Assembly: GCA_023150555.1 (NCBI GenBank)
Contig: JAKLKQ010000054.1
Coordinates: 1 to 47,886 of the forward strand
DNA length: 47,886 nucleotides
DNA from: Planctomycetota bacterium
GTDB taxonomy: Bacteria > Planctomycetota > SZUA-567 > H5-PLA8
Direction: 5' to 3'
The position numbers and the translations under genes were made by a program. Below are positions 34,901-42,699 of this stretch, piece by piece; positions within the stretch are counted from its first letter, which is position 1; every line of letters starts with the position of its first letter. The notes below the pieces were generated by a model. The model worked only from the letters and a program-made list of their open reading frames with translations. It ran no database searches and was not told the origin of the DNA.

Positions 34901-35114
34901 CCAGGGCTTCGGGCGCCTGATTCGCTCGAAGAACGACCGCGGCGTCGTCGTCCTATGTGACAAGCGGGTGCTGACCAAACGCTACGGGCCGGCCTTCCTG
35001 CGCGCGCTGCCGATCCCGCCACGGCGCGCCACCGAGGCCGCTGCGCTGGCCGGCGAGGTCCGCGCGTTCCTGTCCGGCGAGGAGCACGAAGTGGAGCGCG
35101 AATACGATGCGTGA
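31956..35114 (+). CDS. DinG-family superfamily 2 helicase with degenerate exonuclease-like N-terminus
   Basis: 1052 residues from the ATG at 31956; the start is uncertain because the upstream site is weak. The helicase core has Walker A EAGTGVGKS (300-308), four cysteines expected to ligate an Fe-S cluster (Cys368, 431, 436, 442), DEAH box VVFDEAHTLED (484-487) and C-terminal motif RQGFGRLIRSKNDRG. This indicates a 5'-3' XPD/DinG-type ATP-dependent DNA helicase. Residues 5-150 follow the DnaQ-exonuclease layout (SFERLARPAGRV...TGLDPAQLDAAPEI) but lack the DxE and other metal ligands, so no nuclease activity is expected. An Arg/Gly-rich insertion lies at 598-628. The next gene overlaps its stop by 8 bases. 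Confidence 0.92.
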   Translation: MLIDDPVFLSLVATAPGADGQIVAVRAERRALEDPAKSIRSFERLARPAGRVTRVQAKATGLDPAQLDAAPEIDEVLEDLLGFSEGASAWIVAGAEEARRSLNAVAAATGFAVGFGPAVVGIEELGGLVHPERCRHGVGELLVHYAIESAASPTPAILRELWARLEADLLKLPLPLLAEMNWLLTRTTHPLKGVLKRAEKDAVATQFSGSLGEGKLSLESQFKDFSEFVNRLGTKDEEAVEETLEQEPESPVPLSDVRAFLGPGGPLAQALDSYEDRPEQIEMAERVAAALNDGRHLLAEAGTGVGKSLAYLAPAVMFSKAAGRPLVISTHTKNLQSQLFHKDLPLLRRALNEHVEVALLKGRSNYLCARKFMYTLQEAAHELGDEERAALLPVMTWATRTSDGDVAELAAFAPEMAPELWDRLHTVGEDCLARQCPFYQRCFVYKARGAARTADVVVCNHALVFADLHQDHGALPPYREVVFDEAHTLEDVATDHLACEITPRRVYRLINRLFRAPKGSPAGKGLLPALLFQLEQAREDFPPGDFESIHAHVLEAIQAVGPAATGSDLFFDQLREWLDLSGPPADDERPEAPYVPRERGRRGASDDGGRSGFRPRSGGGRGGEQRRRYSAQTLRPEEAERLQAGKEAAVAGLGRLRQALERMDEDFKEIRKRRVPRARELSKEIGAQDVFLQELISDLEFVARADEPNYVYWTERIGRRAMRVVAAPLDIAPLLYDQIYKRKRSVILTSATLSVRDAQADAASGFAPLANPLLQSIQAQIAQAGGEAEGKPHRKSFEFIKQRLGVGLCEEGKLDELLEGSPFDYPRQARLYVPAFLPEAGGQSEGAFNDALTGMIAQLATASEGRAMVLYTSYAALRAAAPVLRKALAGERIEVVAQAEDGSREAILERLKAGGRTVLLGTASFWQGVDVPGAALSLLIIAKLPFQVFTDPLVQGRCELLEAQGKDPFLHYSVPHAILRLRQGFGRLIRSKNDRGVVVLCDKRVLTKRYGPAFLRALPIPPRRATEAAALAGEVRAFLSGEEHEVEREYDA

Positions 35115-36111
35115 GACGCGGCGCGTGTTCCTCCTGGCGCTGCTGGTGCTTGGCGCCTTCGGCCCACTCGCGCCCGCCCGGGCCAGCGCGCCGAACACGG
35201 CGGAGGCGCAGGAGACGCCTGCCAGCAAGGCCGACGATCCGCTGGCCGAGCTGGCGCGGAAGGTTCAGGCCGAGCCCGCCGCGGTGTCGTATTCGGCCAT
35301 GGCGGCCGCCGTCGCGCGCCAGATCTACCCGGACTTCGACGCTGAGGCCGAGAAGGCCTTCGAGGCGGAACTCGACCGGCTTGCCGCGCGCGTGAAGGCG
35401 CGCGCCAAGGACGCGCCCGACGCGCGCGCGATCATCCAGCGCGCCAACGAGGTCCTGTACGGCGAGTTGGGCCTGCGCACGGCGAAGGAGTCCGCGCCGG
35501 GCACCGAGCCGCCGGGGGACTACTTCCCCCACCGCGTGCTGAAGACGAAGACCGGCATGTGCCTGGGCTTGAGTGTGGTGTACCTGTGCGTCGCCGAGCG
35601 CGCCGGGCTGCCGCTGAAGCCGGCGCACGGGCCGCAGCACATCTACCTGGTCTACGACGACGGCAAGACGCGCTTCGGCGTCGAGTCCACCGACCGCGGG
35701 CGGATCTTCGAGGAGAAGGACTACGTAGCGAAGCATAAGCTCGACGAGGCCACGCGCGCGCGCGGCACGTACTTCCGGCCCATCGCCAAGGCCGAGGTCC
35801 TGGGTGATTTGCTCAACGCGGCCTGCTGGTGCAGCGCCATCGGCACCGCCGCGCGCCCGTTGGACCGCGAGCGCACCGTGCTGGCCGGGCGGCTGTGCGT
35901 CGAACTGGGCCCCGACAACTACAGCAACTGGGACACGCTCGCGCAGGCCTGGCACGCAGCCGGCGAGCACGAGAAGGCCCTGGCCACCCTGCGCAAGGCC
36001 CTGGACCTGAGGCCGCCGCCGGTGGGCGTCTACGACGAACGCTACTGGACCGAGCGCCAGGCGGAGTTCCAGAAGGCCGCCCAGCCGGCCGGGACCTCCG
36101 AAAAAAAGTGA
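35107..36111 (+). CDS. Exported transglutaminase-like protein with C-terminal TPR
   Basis: 334 residues. The ATG lies within the last codons of dinG (8-base overlap), so translation is probably coupled. The N-terminus is signal-like (VFLLALLVLGAFGPLAPARA). The transglutaminase-core pattern of the SirB1/Transglut_core2 kind is clear: RVLKTKTGMCLGLSVVYLCVAERAGLPL gives the catalytic Cys (in GMCLG), GPQHIYLVYDDG gives the His, and GVESTDRG supplies the acidic residue region. A single TPR unit (SNWDTLAQAWHAAGEHEKAL) is near the C-terminus. It may act as a protease or crosslinking enzyme, or be a non-catalytic relative. Pairing with a DNA helicase is odd and probably only positional. Confidence 0.82.
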   Translation: MRETRRVFLLALLVLGAFGPLAPARASAPNTAEAQETPASKADDPLAELARKVQAEPAAVSYSAMAAAVARQIYPDFDAEAEKAFEAELDRLAARVKARAKDAPDARAIIQRANEVLYGELGLRTAKESAPGTEPPGDYFPHRVLKTKTGMCLGLSVVYLCVAERAGLPLKPAHGPQHIYLVYDDGKTRFGVESTDRGRIFEEKDYVAKHKLDEATRARGTYFRPIAKAEVLGDLLNAACWCSAIGTAARPLDRERTVLAGRLCVELGPDNYSNWDTLAQAWHAAGEHEKALATLRKALDLRPPPVGVYDERYWTERQAEFQKAAQPAGTSEKK

Positions 36112-36343
36112 AACGACCGTAACGCTTTGCACGAGTGCAGGCCCTGAAAAGGAGGCGCACTGCGCCCGCTCGGGATATACTTACAGGAAGCACGCGGCAG
36201 AGGGGGGATCCGCTAAGGCAGTGCAGTCGTAAGGACTTGCAAGCGGCTTGGCGGCGGTTCAAAATGCCCTTGGTACCTCTGTGCGGCCGGCCCTGTTCGA
36301 TGCGGGTCCAGGCCATGGAGCATTGTCGTAGCGGAGCGGTGGA

Positions 36344-37435
36344 ATGAGCGATCCGGCCATTCTGAAAAACCTCAGCCGCGAGACCAAGGCGCTGATCCTG
36401 GTCAGCGAGTTCGAGGCGCGGCGCATGCCGATGTTCCAGATGCGCGCCGTGCTGGATGCGATTGCCAACGACGACGAGGAGCGCAAGGTCATCATCGACC
36501 TGGTCGAGAACGACCTGCGCGCCACCGGCTACCACCCCAACCAGGTCGCCGCGTTCCTCAACGATCTGCTCAACCAGGAAGCGCCCAAGGAAGAGGCCAA
36601 CGTGCGCGCCACGCGGCGCCTGCGGTCGCCCTTCGCGCAGAGTTTCGCCGCCGGGCCCGGTGGCGCACCGGCCGCGCCTTCCATGCCGGCCGCGCAGGTG
36701 CCCGGATTCCAGCCGCCCAACCCGGTGGCCGCGCCGCGCGCCAACCTGCCGCCGCCGCCCAAGCTGCCCGGCCTGGCCCCGCCGTCCTCCGTTCCGCCGC
36801 CCGGCACGGCCGTAGGGGTGCCTAAGCCGTCCGATTCGGGCGTCGTGCCCGCCGTGCCCGCCCAGCCCAAGCCGCCCGCTGCGAGCGCCCAGCCCAAGGC
36901 GCCCGCCGGACCGGCCACGCCGGTGCATCCGGTGCCGGCCATCACCGCCGTTCGCCCGCGCCCGGGCCTGCCCGCCGGCGCCGCGCCGGTGAAGCTGAGT
37001 TCTTCGCAGGAAGAGGAGGCCAAGAAGCTGCATTTCGGCGGCAAGGCCGGGGCCTTCCAGATCGAAGAGAAGCCGCGCGTGCTGCTGGCCGACGACGACA
37101 AGCGCATCCGCATCGTCTTCCGGTTGTGCCTCGAGAAGCTGGGCTGCCAGGTGGTGGAGGCCGAGGACGGCACGCAGGCGTGGGAGACCATTCAGAAGGG
37201 CGGCATCTCGCTGGTGGTGATGGACATGAAGATGCCGGGCCTGCACGGCCTGGAAGTGATCTCGCGCATGAAGACGCAGCACATCGACCTGCCGGTGGTG
37301 GTCTGCAGCGCCTATGACCAGCTCAAGGACGAGTTCGTGATCGCGTCGAAGAAGAACCTGCGCTACCTGGTCAAGCCCGTCGCGGTCGAGAACCTGGAAG
37401 GCGCCGTGCGCGAGCTGATCGAGATCAAGGCGTAG
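36344..37435 (+). CDS. Response regulator with novel N-terminal domain and proline-rich linker
   Basis: 363 residues. The N-terminal region (1-85) is a compact helical domain (ETKALILVSEFEARRM, DEERKVIIDLVENDLRATGYHPNQVAAFLNDLL) that I do not recognise. A Pro/Ala-rich disordered linker runs from about 100 to 225. The C-terminal receiver (243-363) has acidic pocket Asp250-252, phospho-acceptor Asp294 in LVVMDMKMPG, Ser322 and Lys344. Receiver-last order is unusual, as output domains normally follow. GGAG lies 7 bases before the ATG. No kinase is adjacent. It converges with rarA across the cloverleaf repeat element. Confidence 0.88.
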   Translation: MSDPAILKNLSRETKALILVSEFEARRMPMFQMRAVLDAIANDDEERKVIIDLVENDLRATGYHPNQVAAFLNDLLNQEAPKEEANVRATRRLRSPFAQSFAAGPGGAPAAPSMPAAQVPGFQPPNPVAAPRANLPPPPKLPGLAPPSSVPPPGTAVGVPKPSDSGVVPAVPAQPKPPAASAQPKAPAGPATPVHPVPAITAVRPRPGLPAGAAPVKLSSSQEEEAKKLHFGGKAGAFQIEEKPRVLLADDDKRIRIVFRLCLEKLGCQVVEAEDGTQAWETIQKGGISLVVMDMKMPGLHGLEVISRMKTQHIDLPVVVCSAYDQLKDEFVIASKKNLRYLVKPVAVENLEGAVRELIEIKA

Positions 37436-37477
37436 TTCTGCCCAATTGTCGTTTAACAAAAACGGTTTGCCCTTCCT

Positions 37478-37783
37478 GCGCCCTGAAAGGGCGCGTTAAT
37501 GTAGCCTGGGGCAAGGGGCGCCGCAGGCGGCCCGCCGCCCCAGGTTAGCTTGCGTTTATCTCACGGCCGCGGCACCCAGGCGGTCCCGGTCTTGTGAACC
37601 GGGACCGCTTGGGATTTCGTTCAGAAGCCGACTCCAAAACAGAAATTGGCTTCGGAACGAAATCGGCGCACGCAACAGCGTGCGCCGTGCCGCGGATGAA
37701 TCCTGCCCAACCGTTTTCCTGGGGCGGCGCGCGGCTTTTCAGCCGCACTTGCCCCAGGCTACATTAATGCGCGCCTTCGGCGC
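37478..37783. repeat. Nested inverted-repeat element with cloverleaf potential
   Basis: A symmetric 306-base element between convergent genes. Outer arms 37496-37515 and 37748-37767 are perfect 20-base inverted repeats. Inside them pair 37534-37544 with 37718-37728 (GCCGCCCCAGG/CCTGGGGCGGC), and then 37567-37575 with 37687-37695 (CCGCGGCAC/GTGCCGCGG). The centre is three back-to-back hairpins: 37575-37590 with 37598-37613 (16 pairs), 37614-37622 with 37655-37663 (continued by GAAGCC/GGCTTC), and 37664-37673 with 37678-37687 (10 pairs). Each end also carries a small GCGCC-type hairpin outside (37478-37494, 37771-37783). Each flank can fold locally as CCTGGGGC...GCCCCAGG, resembling REP palindromes. 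It could be a non-autonomous mobile element, a REP doublet or a structured RNA or DNA site. Confidence 0.85.
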
Positions 37784-37842
37784 TTTCGCCGGCCGCGCGT
37801 TCCGCTCGCAAATAAATGGGGCAGACTTTCTGAAGCTCACCG

Positions 37843-39255
37843 TCAAACCTCTTCGTCCCGCCCTTCTCGCAGTTTCTTGCGCACCTTCTCGAAGTACGCC
37901 AGGCGCTTCTGGATCTCCTTCTCGAAGCCCAGGTCCGTCGGTGCGTAGAACTGCCGGCCCTTCAGCGCGTCGGGCATCGCTTCCTGCGGACTGATCTTCT
38001 CCGGCCAGTCGTGGTCGTACTGGTAGCCGTCGGCGTAGCCCAGCGACTTCATCAGGCCCGTCGGCGCGTTGCGCAGATGCAGCGGCACCGCGACGGGGCC
38101 GCTTTCCTTCACTTCGTCGCGCGCGTCGTGGATCGCGCGGTAGATCGCGTTGGACTTCGGCGCGCAGGCCAGGTACACGGCCGCCTGCGCCAGCGCCGTG
38201 TCGCATTCGGGGTAGCCGATGAACTCCGCCGCCTGCTTCGCCGCCAGCGCCTGCACGACGGCCTGCGGGTCGGCGAGGCCGATGTCCTCGCTGGCCGCGC
38301 GCACCAGCCGCCGCGCGATGAACATGGGGTCTTCGCCGCCTTCGATCATCCGCGCCAGGTAGTACAGCGCGGCGTCGGGGTTCGAGTTGCGGATCGACTT
38401 ATGCAGCGCGCTGATGAGGTTGTGGTGCTCCTCGCCCGCCGCGTCGTAGAGGATCGTGTTGCGCTGCAGGGCCTCGCGCGCCAGGGCCTCGTCGACGCTG
38501 CGCCTGCCGTCCTTCAGCGGCGCGGTCAGCGCGGCCAGTTCCAGGCCGTTGAGCGCCGTGCGGGCGTCGCCGCCGGCGAGCCGGCAGAGCGCCTCGCGCG
38601 CGCCGGGCGTCAGCGTTATGGGCTGTGCGCCCAGCCCGCGCGCCGTGTCGTAGAGCGCGCGGTCCAGCAGCTTCCCGAGTTCCTCGGGGCCCAGGTGCCG
38701 CAGCACGAAGACGCGGCAGCGGCTGAGCAACGCGCCGTTGAGTTCGAAGCTGGGGTTCTCGGTCGTCGCGCCCAGCAGCGAGATCGTGCCGTCCTCGATG
38801 GCCGGCAGGAACGCGTCCTGCTGCGCCTTGTTGAAGCGGTGGATCTCGTCGACGAACAGGATCGTGCGGCGGCGTTCGAAGCTGAGGCGTTCGCGGGCGT
38901 GCTGGATCACTTCGCGCGCGTCCTTCACGCCGCTGCTGACGGCGCTGAGGTTGGTGAAGTGCGCGTCGGCGGCCCGCGCGAGCAGTTGGGCGAGCGTCGT
39001 CTTGCCGGTGCCGGGCGGGCCCCAGAAGATCAGGCTCGGCAGGGGCGCCGGCAGCGCGCCGTCCACGGCCGTGGCCTTCGCCGCGGCGGCTTCCTCGAAG
39101 ATGCGCCGCAGGATCTTGCCGGGCCCGAGGATCTCGTCCTGGCCCAGGAAGTCGTCGAGCTTCTTCGGGCGCATGCGTTCGGCCAGCGGTGCGCCGGAGG
39201 TGCGGATGCGGGCGGCCGCGGCATCGAAGAGGCTGGGGTCGTTGGTCTTGGCCAT
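37843..39255 (-). CDS. rarA: Replication-associated recombination protein A (RarA/MgsA AAA+ ATPase)
   Basis: 470 residues. AAA+ motor with Walker A FWGPPGTGKTTLA, Walker B ILFVDEIHRFNKAQQDAFLP, sensor 1 GATTENPSFELNGALLSRC and sensor 2 region GGDARTALNGLE. The C-terminal MgsA tetramerisation part is typical: HHNLISALHKSIRNSNPDAALYYLARMIEGGEDP followed by the RRLVRAASEDIGLADP and YPECDTALAQAAVYLA regions. It works at stalled replication forks with SSB and RecA. The N-terminus (SLFDAAAARIRTSGAPLAERMRP) is normal for the family. It converges with the response regulator, the inverted-repeat element lying between the stops. Confidence 0.97.
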   Translation of the reverse strand: MAKTNDPSLFDAAAARIRTSGAPLAERMRPKKLDDFLGQDEILGPGKILRRIFEEAAAAKATAVDGALPAPLPSLIFWGPPGTGKTTLAQLLARAADAHFTNLSAVSSGVKDAREVIQHARERLSFERRRTILFVDEIHRFNKAQQDAFLPAIEDGTISLLGATTENPSFELNGALLSRCRVFVLRHLGPEELGKLLDRALYDTARGLGAQPITLTPGAREALCRLAGGDARTALNGLELAALTAPLKDGRRSVDEALAREALQRNTILYDAAGEEHHNLISALHKSIRNSNPDAALYYLARMIEGGEDPMFIARRLVRAASEDIGLADPQAVVQALAAKQAAEFIGYPECDTALAQAAVYLACAPKSNAIYRAIHDARDEVKESGPVAVPLHLRNAPTGLMKSLGYADGYQYDHDWPEKISPQEAMPDALKGRQFYAPTDLGFEKEIQKRLAYFEKVRKKLREGRDEEV

Positions 39256-39453
39256 CGCGTGCTCAGTTTGGGGGTGGGGCGCTCGCACCGCAAGCTCCGG
39301 TAATGCTTGTGGCGTAAGGGCTTTGGCAGGCTATTCCACAAATGCCAAAGGCCGGTATGAAAGGAGCAGGTCGAAAATTCGATAATCAGAGGGGAAAATG
39401 CCTTGCCAGTCTTGGGATAGCCGTTTATAGCTATTGATATTCATCCAAACATC

Positions 39454-39481
39454 TTGATTTTCTACTTGGCTTGTTTAACAT
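39454..39481 (+). promoter_or_regulatory. Possible sigma70-type promoter
   Basis: TTGATT (39454-39459), a 16-base spacer and TAACAT (39476-39481), each matching 4 of 6 consensus positions. It lies in a locally A+T-rich 130-base stretch that contrasts with the rest of the window. A start near 39488 would give the zinc-ribbon gene a short leader. Confidence 0.35.
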
Positions 39482-39508
39482 ACTGGTCGGTCGATTAACT
39501 TAGGATGA

Positions 39509-39865
39509 ATGATACAGATGGAATACCTGACGATGTCCAAGACCGCTTGCGAAAAATGCCAAAAGGCCATTTCTGCCGACGACACGACCTCGCACCTGGT
39601 CAGCGTGAAGATCCAGGAAGAGGAGTTGGGGGCGCAGGAATACCGCCTGGTGAAGGTGTACCGCTGCAAGGAATGCGGCACGTATTGGAAGGTCTGCCTG
39701 ACCCGCAAACTGGGCAAGGAAACGAAAGAGGTCTGGGTGCGAGCGGGCGAGTCCAACGCGCAGCTGACCTTCACCGCGGACGAGGTCGAAGAAATTCGAA
39801 AGGCCACCGAAGCCCAGGCCAGGTACGGCAAGAAGAAGGACGGCGGGCCCGGGTCCAAATCCTGA
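39509..39865 (+). CDS. Small zinc-ribbon-like protein
   Basis: 118 residues from the first ATG; in-frame ATGs at 39518 and 39533 are plausible, the last giving the compact start MSKTACEKC. Two CxxC pairs (CEKC near the N-terminus and CKEC in YRCKECGTYW) about 45 residues apart predict a zinc ribbon. A charged, helical C-terminus follows (ADEVEEIRKATEAQARYGKKK). Zinc ribbons of this size often bind nucleic acid or a protein partner. It is transcribed alone and lies between rarA and the thiamine-binding-protein gene. No specific family is recognised. Confidence 0.7.
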   Translation: MIQMEYLTMSKTACEKCQKAISADDTTSHLVSVKIQEEELGAQEYRLVKVYRCKECGTYWKVCLTRKLGKETKEVWVRAGESNAQLTFTADEVEEIRKATEAQARYGKKKDGGPGSKS

Positions 39866-39888
39866 GCGCTCCGGCCGACGTGGCTTCC

Positions 39889-40197
39889 TCAGACTTTCCC
39901 CCGATTCTTCTCCTCGACGCTGCGCACCTTGTCTTCCATCGTCTGCTCGCGGTCGGTGCGCGTTCCGAATTTCAGGGTGGTGGTGATGCGCGGCGCGCCC
40001 ATGGCGTGCACGGCTTCGTGGCAGCGTTTGATCGCGGAGAAGACGGTGTCCCAGTCGCCTTCGATGTTGGTGCCGTAGGCGTGCAGGCGGGTTTTCAGCC
40101 CGGCCTCGGCCAGGACTTTCTCGCAGGCGGCGACGTACTTCGAGACCGAGACACCGACGCCCAGCGGCACCACGCAAAGGTCCGCGATGACTTTCAT
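39889..40197 (-). CDS. MTH1187/YkoF-like thiamine-binding family protein (DUF77)
   Basis: 102 residues, the normal length. Family signatures are VIADLCVVPLGVGVSVSKYVAACEKVLAEAG, the TRLHAYGTNIEGDWDTVFSAIKRCHEAV core and ITTTLKFGTRTD. These proteins form ferredoxin-like tetramers. Some bind thiamine or its pyrimidine part, and the group is often called thiamine-binding; others have unknown ligands. It starts 11 bases after the FKBP stop, so the two share a transcript. Confidence 0.9.
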   Translation of the reverse strand: MKVIADLCVVPLGVGVSVSKYVAACEKVLAEAGLKTRLHAYGTNIEGDWDTVFSAIKRCHEAVHAMGAPRITTTLKFGTRTDREQTMEDKVRSVEEKNRGKV

Positions 40198-40208
40198 GGC
40201 GCGGCTCC

Positions 40209-40526
40209 CTACTTCACGTCCAGCAGTTCGACTTCGAAGACCAGGGTCGCATTGGGCGGGATCACGCCGCCGGCGCCGCGCGCGCCGTAGCCCTTCTCCG
40301 GCGGGATGGTCAGCTTGCGCTTGCCGCCGATCTTCATCGTCGCCACGCCTTCGTCCCAGCCCTTGATCACCTGGCCCACGCCCAGCGTGAACTGGAAGGG
40401 CTGGCCGCGGTCCTTCGAGCTGTCGAATTTCTTCCCGTCGGTCAGCCAGCCGGTGTAGTGCACGATCACGGTCTGGCCCTTCTTGGGCGAGTTGCCTGTG
40501 CCGACAGTCAGGTCTTCGATCTGCAT
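40209..40526 (-). CDS. FKBP-type peptidyl-prolyl cis-trans isomerase
   Basis: 105 residues, a minimal single FKBP domain without a signal peptide, so cytoplasmic. Active-site residues of FKBP12 are conserved: VHYTGWLTDGKKFDSS (Tyr and Asp), FTLGVGQVIKGWDEGV, KLTIPPEKGYG and PNATLVFEVELLDV. It catalyses proline isomerisation in protein folding. It is co-oriented with and directly upstream of the DUF77 gene. Confidence 0.96.
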   Translation of the reverse strand: MQIEDLTVGTGNSPKKGQTVIVHYTGWLTDGKKFDSSKDRGQPFQFTLGVGQVIKGWDEGVATMKIGGKRKLTIPPEKGYGARGAGGVIPPNATLVFEVELLDVK

Positions 40527-40633
40527 GACGGTTCTCCTTGGACAAAAATCAGCGGCAAAGACGCGCCGGCCGGCACGCCGTTCGTTCATCATCTTCGCAG
40601 GTTGCCGTCGGTATGCGAGTGAAGGAAGGGCGG

Positions 40634-41533
40634 CTACAGCGTCTTCTGCATGAAGAAGCGCGTGTGGCCCGGCGGAAAGTCCTCGATCTCGCCGAAGACG
40701 GCGTAGCCGAGTTTCTCGAAGAAGGGGCGCGTCCGGGCGTTGGCGTCGTCGATCACCGCGCGCTGGATGCCGGCGGCCTTGGCGTCGGCTTCCACCTTCG
40801 CCACGAGCCTGCTGCCCCAACCTTGGCCGCGCAGGCGGTCGTGGACCCACAGGTACTTGATGTTCAGCCATTGGCCGATGCGTTCGGCGGACAACCCGCC
40901 GGCGAACTCGCCGGCCTCGTCGTTCAGGAAGTACACGACGGGCACGGCCACTCCCAGCGTGCCTTGCCCCTGCCCCTGCCCGCGCAGGAAGTCGTAGTAG
41001 AAGCGGTGCACGGCGTTCAGGTCCGGCGAGGACGCGTCGTCCACCTTCGAGATCGACGCGGCCTTCAGCGCCGCCATGGCCTCCTCCAGCACCGCGCTGG
41101 CGACGTCGACGCCCGAACCGAGATGCTTGTACAGGAAGATGCGCTCGGGTTCGGCGCCCTCCAGCCGCCCCGCGACGCGGTAGTTCAGCTTCTCGAAGAA
41201 CGGCAGCGCCTGCGGCACCTTCAGCTCGTGGTAGACGACGTGCACGTCGGCGTCGCGGGCGATCTGATGGAAGGCCTGCATCAGGCGCCGGCCCAGGCCG
41301 CCTTCGCGGGCGCCTTCGGCCACCCACAGCACGTCCAGAATCAGCGCGTCGCAATGGATGCGGCCCAGCAGCCCGCCGACGATCGTGCCGCCGTCGCCGT
41401 GGGCGGCCAGCCCTACGAAGGACTCGCGCTTGTGCTTCGCGTAGGCGCGCCGGTAGGCGTGGTGTCCGTCGACCAGGATGCGCAGGCAGCCGTAGTCGGG
41501 CTGCTCCTGGCGGACGATCTGGGTATCGGGCAT
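40634..41533 (-). CDS. Tandem-GNAT acetyltransferase
   Basis: 299 residues comprising two GNAT domains. The first (about 1-140) has acetyl-CoA loop REGGLGRRLM and strand LDVLWVAEGA. The second (about 150-299) has loop RLRGQGWGSRLV, preceded by LNIKYLWVHD, and the C-terminal FFEKLGYAVFGEIEDFPPGH. The first domain also keeps ALPFFEKLNYRVAGRLEG, so the protein is an internal duplication. It probably acetylates an amine on a small molecule or protein. It is the last gene of the clpS - vWA - GNAT run, 23 bases after the vWA stop. Confidence 0.88.
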   Translation of the reverse strand: MPDTQIVRQEQPDYGCLRILVDGHHAYRRAYAKHKRESFVGLAAHGDGGTIVGGLLGRIHCDALILDVLWVAEGAREGGLGRRLMQAFHQIARDADVHVVYHELKVPQALPFFEKLNYRVAGRLEGAEPERIFLYKHLGSGVDVASAVLEEAMAALKAASISKVDDASSPDLNAVHRFYYDFLRGQGQGQGTLGVAVPVVYFLNDEAGEFAGGLSAERIGQWLNIKYLWVHDRLRGQGWGSRLVAKVEADAKAAGIQRAVIDDANARTRPFFEKLGYAVFGEIEDFPPGHTRFFMQKTL

Positions 41534-41556
41534 GCGTCGTCTCCCGGTCCCGCGGC

Positions 41557-42663
41557 TCAGCGCACGGTGCGCTTGCGGTTGCGAATGTAATCGACCAGCA
41601 GGTACTGGCCCAGCTTGCCGAGCGACGTGAAGTAGGCGCGGCCCTGATTGATCTGCGTCAGGTCCTCCACGAAGCTTACCAGGGTCGGATCGTCCGTAAC
41701 CATGAAAGTCGTGATCGGAATGTGTTTTCTGCGGCACTGCGCGGCCTCGTCGAGCGTGCGGTTGACGATGCGCGGGTTCAGCCACGGCGCCGAGTCGATC
41801 ATGCGGCGGCCGCCCTCGTCGAGCACCGTCGGTTTGCCGTCGGTGATCAGGAAGATCTGGCGGTTCGGCGCCTTCGTGCGCAGCAGGATCGTGCGGGCCA
41901 TCTCCAGCGCCGCCTTGGTGTTGGTGTGGTAGGGGCCGTAGCTGAGGTAAGGGACGTCCTTCAGCGGCACCTCCACCGCGTCGTCGCCGAAGGCGATCAC
42001 GTGCAGGCGGTCCTTGGGGAAGCGCGTCTGGATCAGCTCCACCAGCCCCATCGCCACCTTGCGCGCCGGCGTCATGCGGTCCTCGCCGTACAGCACCATC
42101 GAGTGGCTGCAGTCGACCAGCAGCGCCGTCGCGCAGGACGTGCTGAACTCGGTCTCGTGCACCGCCAGGTCTTCCTCGGTGACGGTGATGTCGTCCTGGC
42201 CCGCGCCCAGGCTGCGGCGCACGGCGTTGTTCAGCGTGTCGGTGGCGGCGATGTTCCACAGTTCGTCGCCGAAGGCGTACGGCCGCACCTCGGGCTGGCG
42301 TTCCGCGCCGGCGCCGGTGGCGCGCGAACGGTGGTCGCCGGGGCTGCCTTTCTTCAGGTCCGCGAAGATCTCGGTCAGGGCTTCGTGGCGCAGCGTCTTC
42401 TCGCCCTTGGGCGTCAGCGCCATGCGTCCGGCGCCGTCGCGCGCGGCCTGGCCTTCCTGCTGGAGCATCTGCTTGAACTTCTCGAGGTCCAAATCGTCGC
42501 CCCACAGGCCGTGCTGCCGGGCGATGCGGTCGAGCCACTCCAGCGCCTGCTCCACGTCGCCCGCCGTCTTCGCCAGGAGCTGGCGGAAGAGCCTGGTGAG
42601 ATCCTTCAGGAGCTGCTCGTTGCGCTCTCTGCGGCGATCCCATTCGTGATAGCGGAAGTGCAT
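41557..42663 (-). CDS. von Willebrand factor A domain protein
   Basis: 368 residues. The helical N-terminal half (about 1-160) is charged. The vWA domain (about 175-360) has an intact MIDAS: DCSHSM for the DxSxS site, a Thr in PYHTNTKAAL, and Asp in FLITDGKP. Such cytoplasmic vWA proteins often partner with MoxR or magnesium-chelatase-like AAA+ ATPases, but no such ATPase is in this operon. It begins 36 bases after clpS. Its role is unknown, perhaps in metal-dependent protein assembly. Confidence 0.9.
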   Translation of the reverse strand: MHFRYHEWDRRRERNEQLLKDLTRLFRQLLAKTAGDVEQALEWLDRIARQHGLWGDDLDLEKFKQMLQQEGQAARDGAGRMALTPKGEKTLRHEALTEIFADLKKGSPGDHRSRATGAGAERQPEVRPYAFGDELWNIAATDTLNNAVRRSLGAGQDDITVTEEDLAVHETEFSTSCATALLVDCSHSMVLYGEDRMTPARKVAMGLVELIQTRFPKDRLHVIAFGDDAVEVPLKDVPYLSYGPYHTNTKAALEMARTILLRTKAPNRQIFLITDGKPTVLDEGGRRMIDSAPWLNPRIVNRTLDEAAQCRRKHIPITTFMVTDDPTLVSFVEDLTQINQGRAYFTSLGKLGQYLLVDYIRNRKRTVR

Positions 42664-42699
42664 CCTGGGCAGCTTTCCCTGTCTAGTGCTGCGGCCTGT

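Noticed and set aside
35813..37459. A 548-residue minus-strand frame
   Set aside because: Shadow of the transglutaminase-like and response-regulator genes; no coherent domain.
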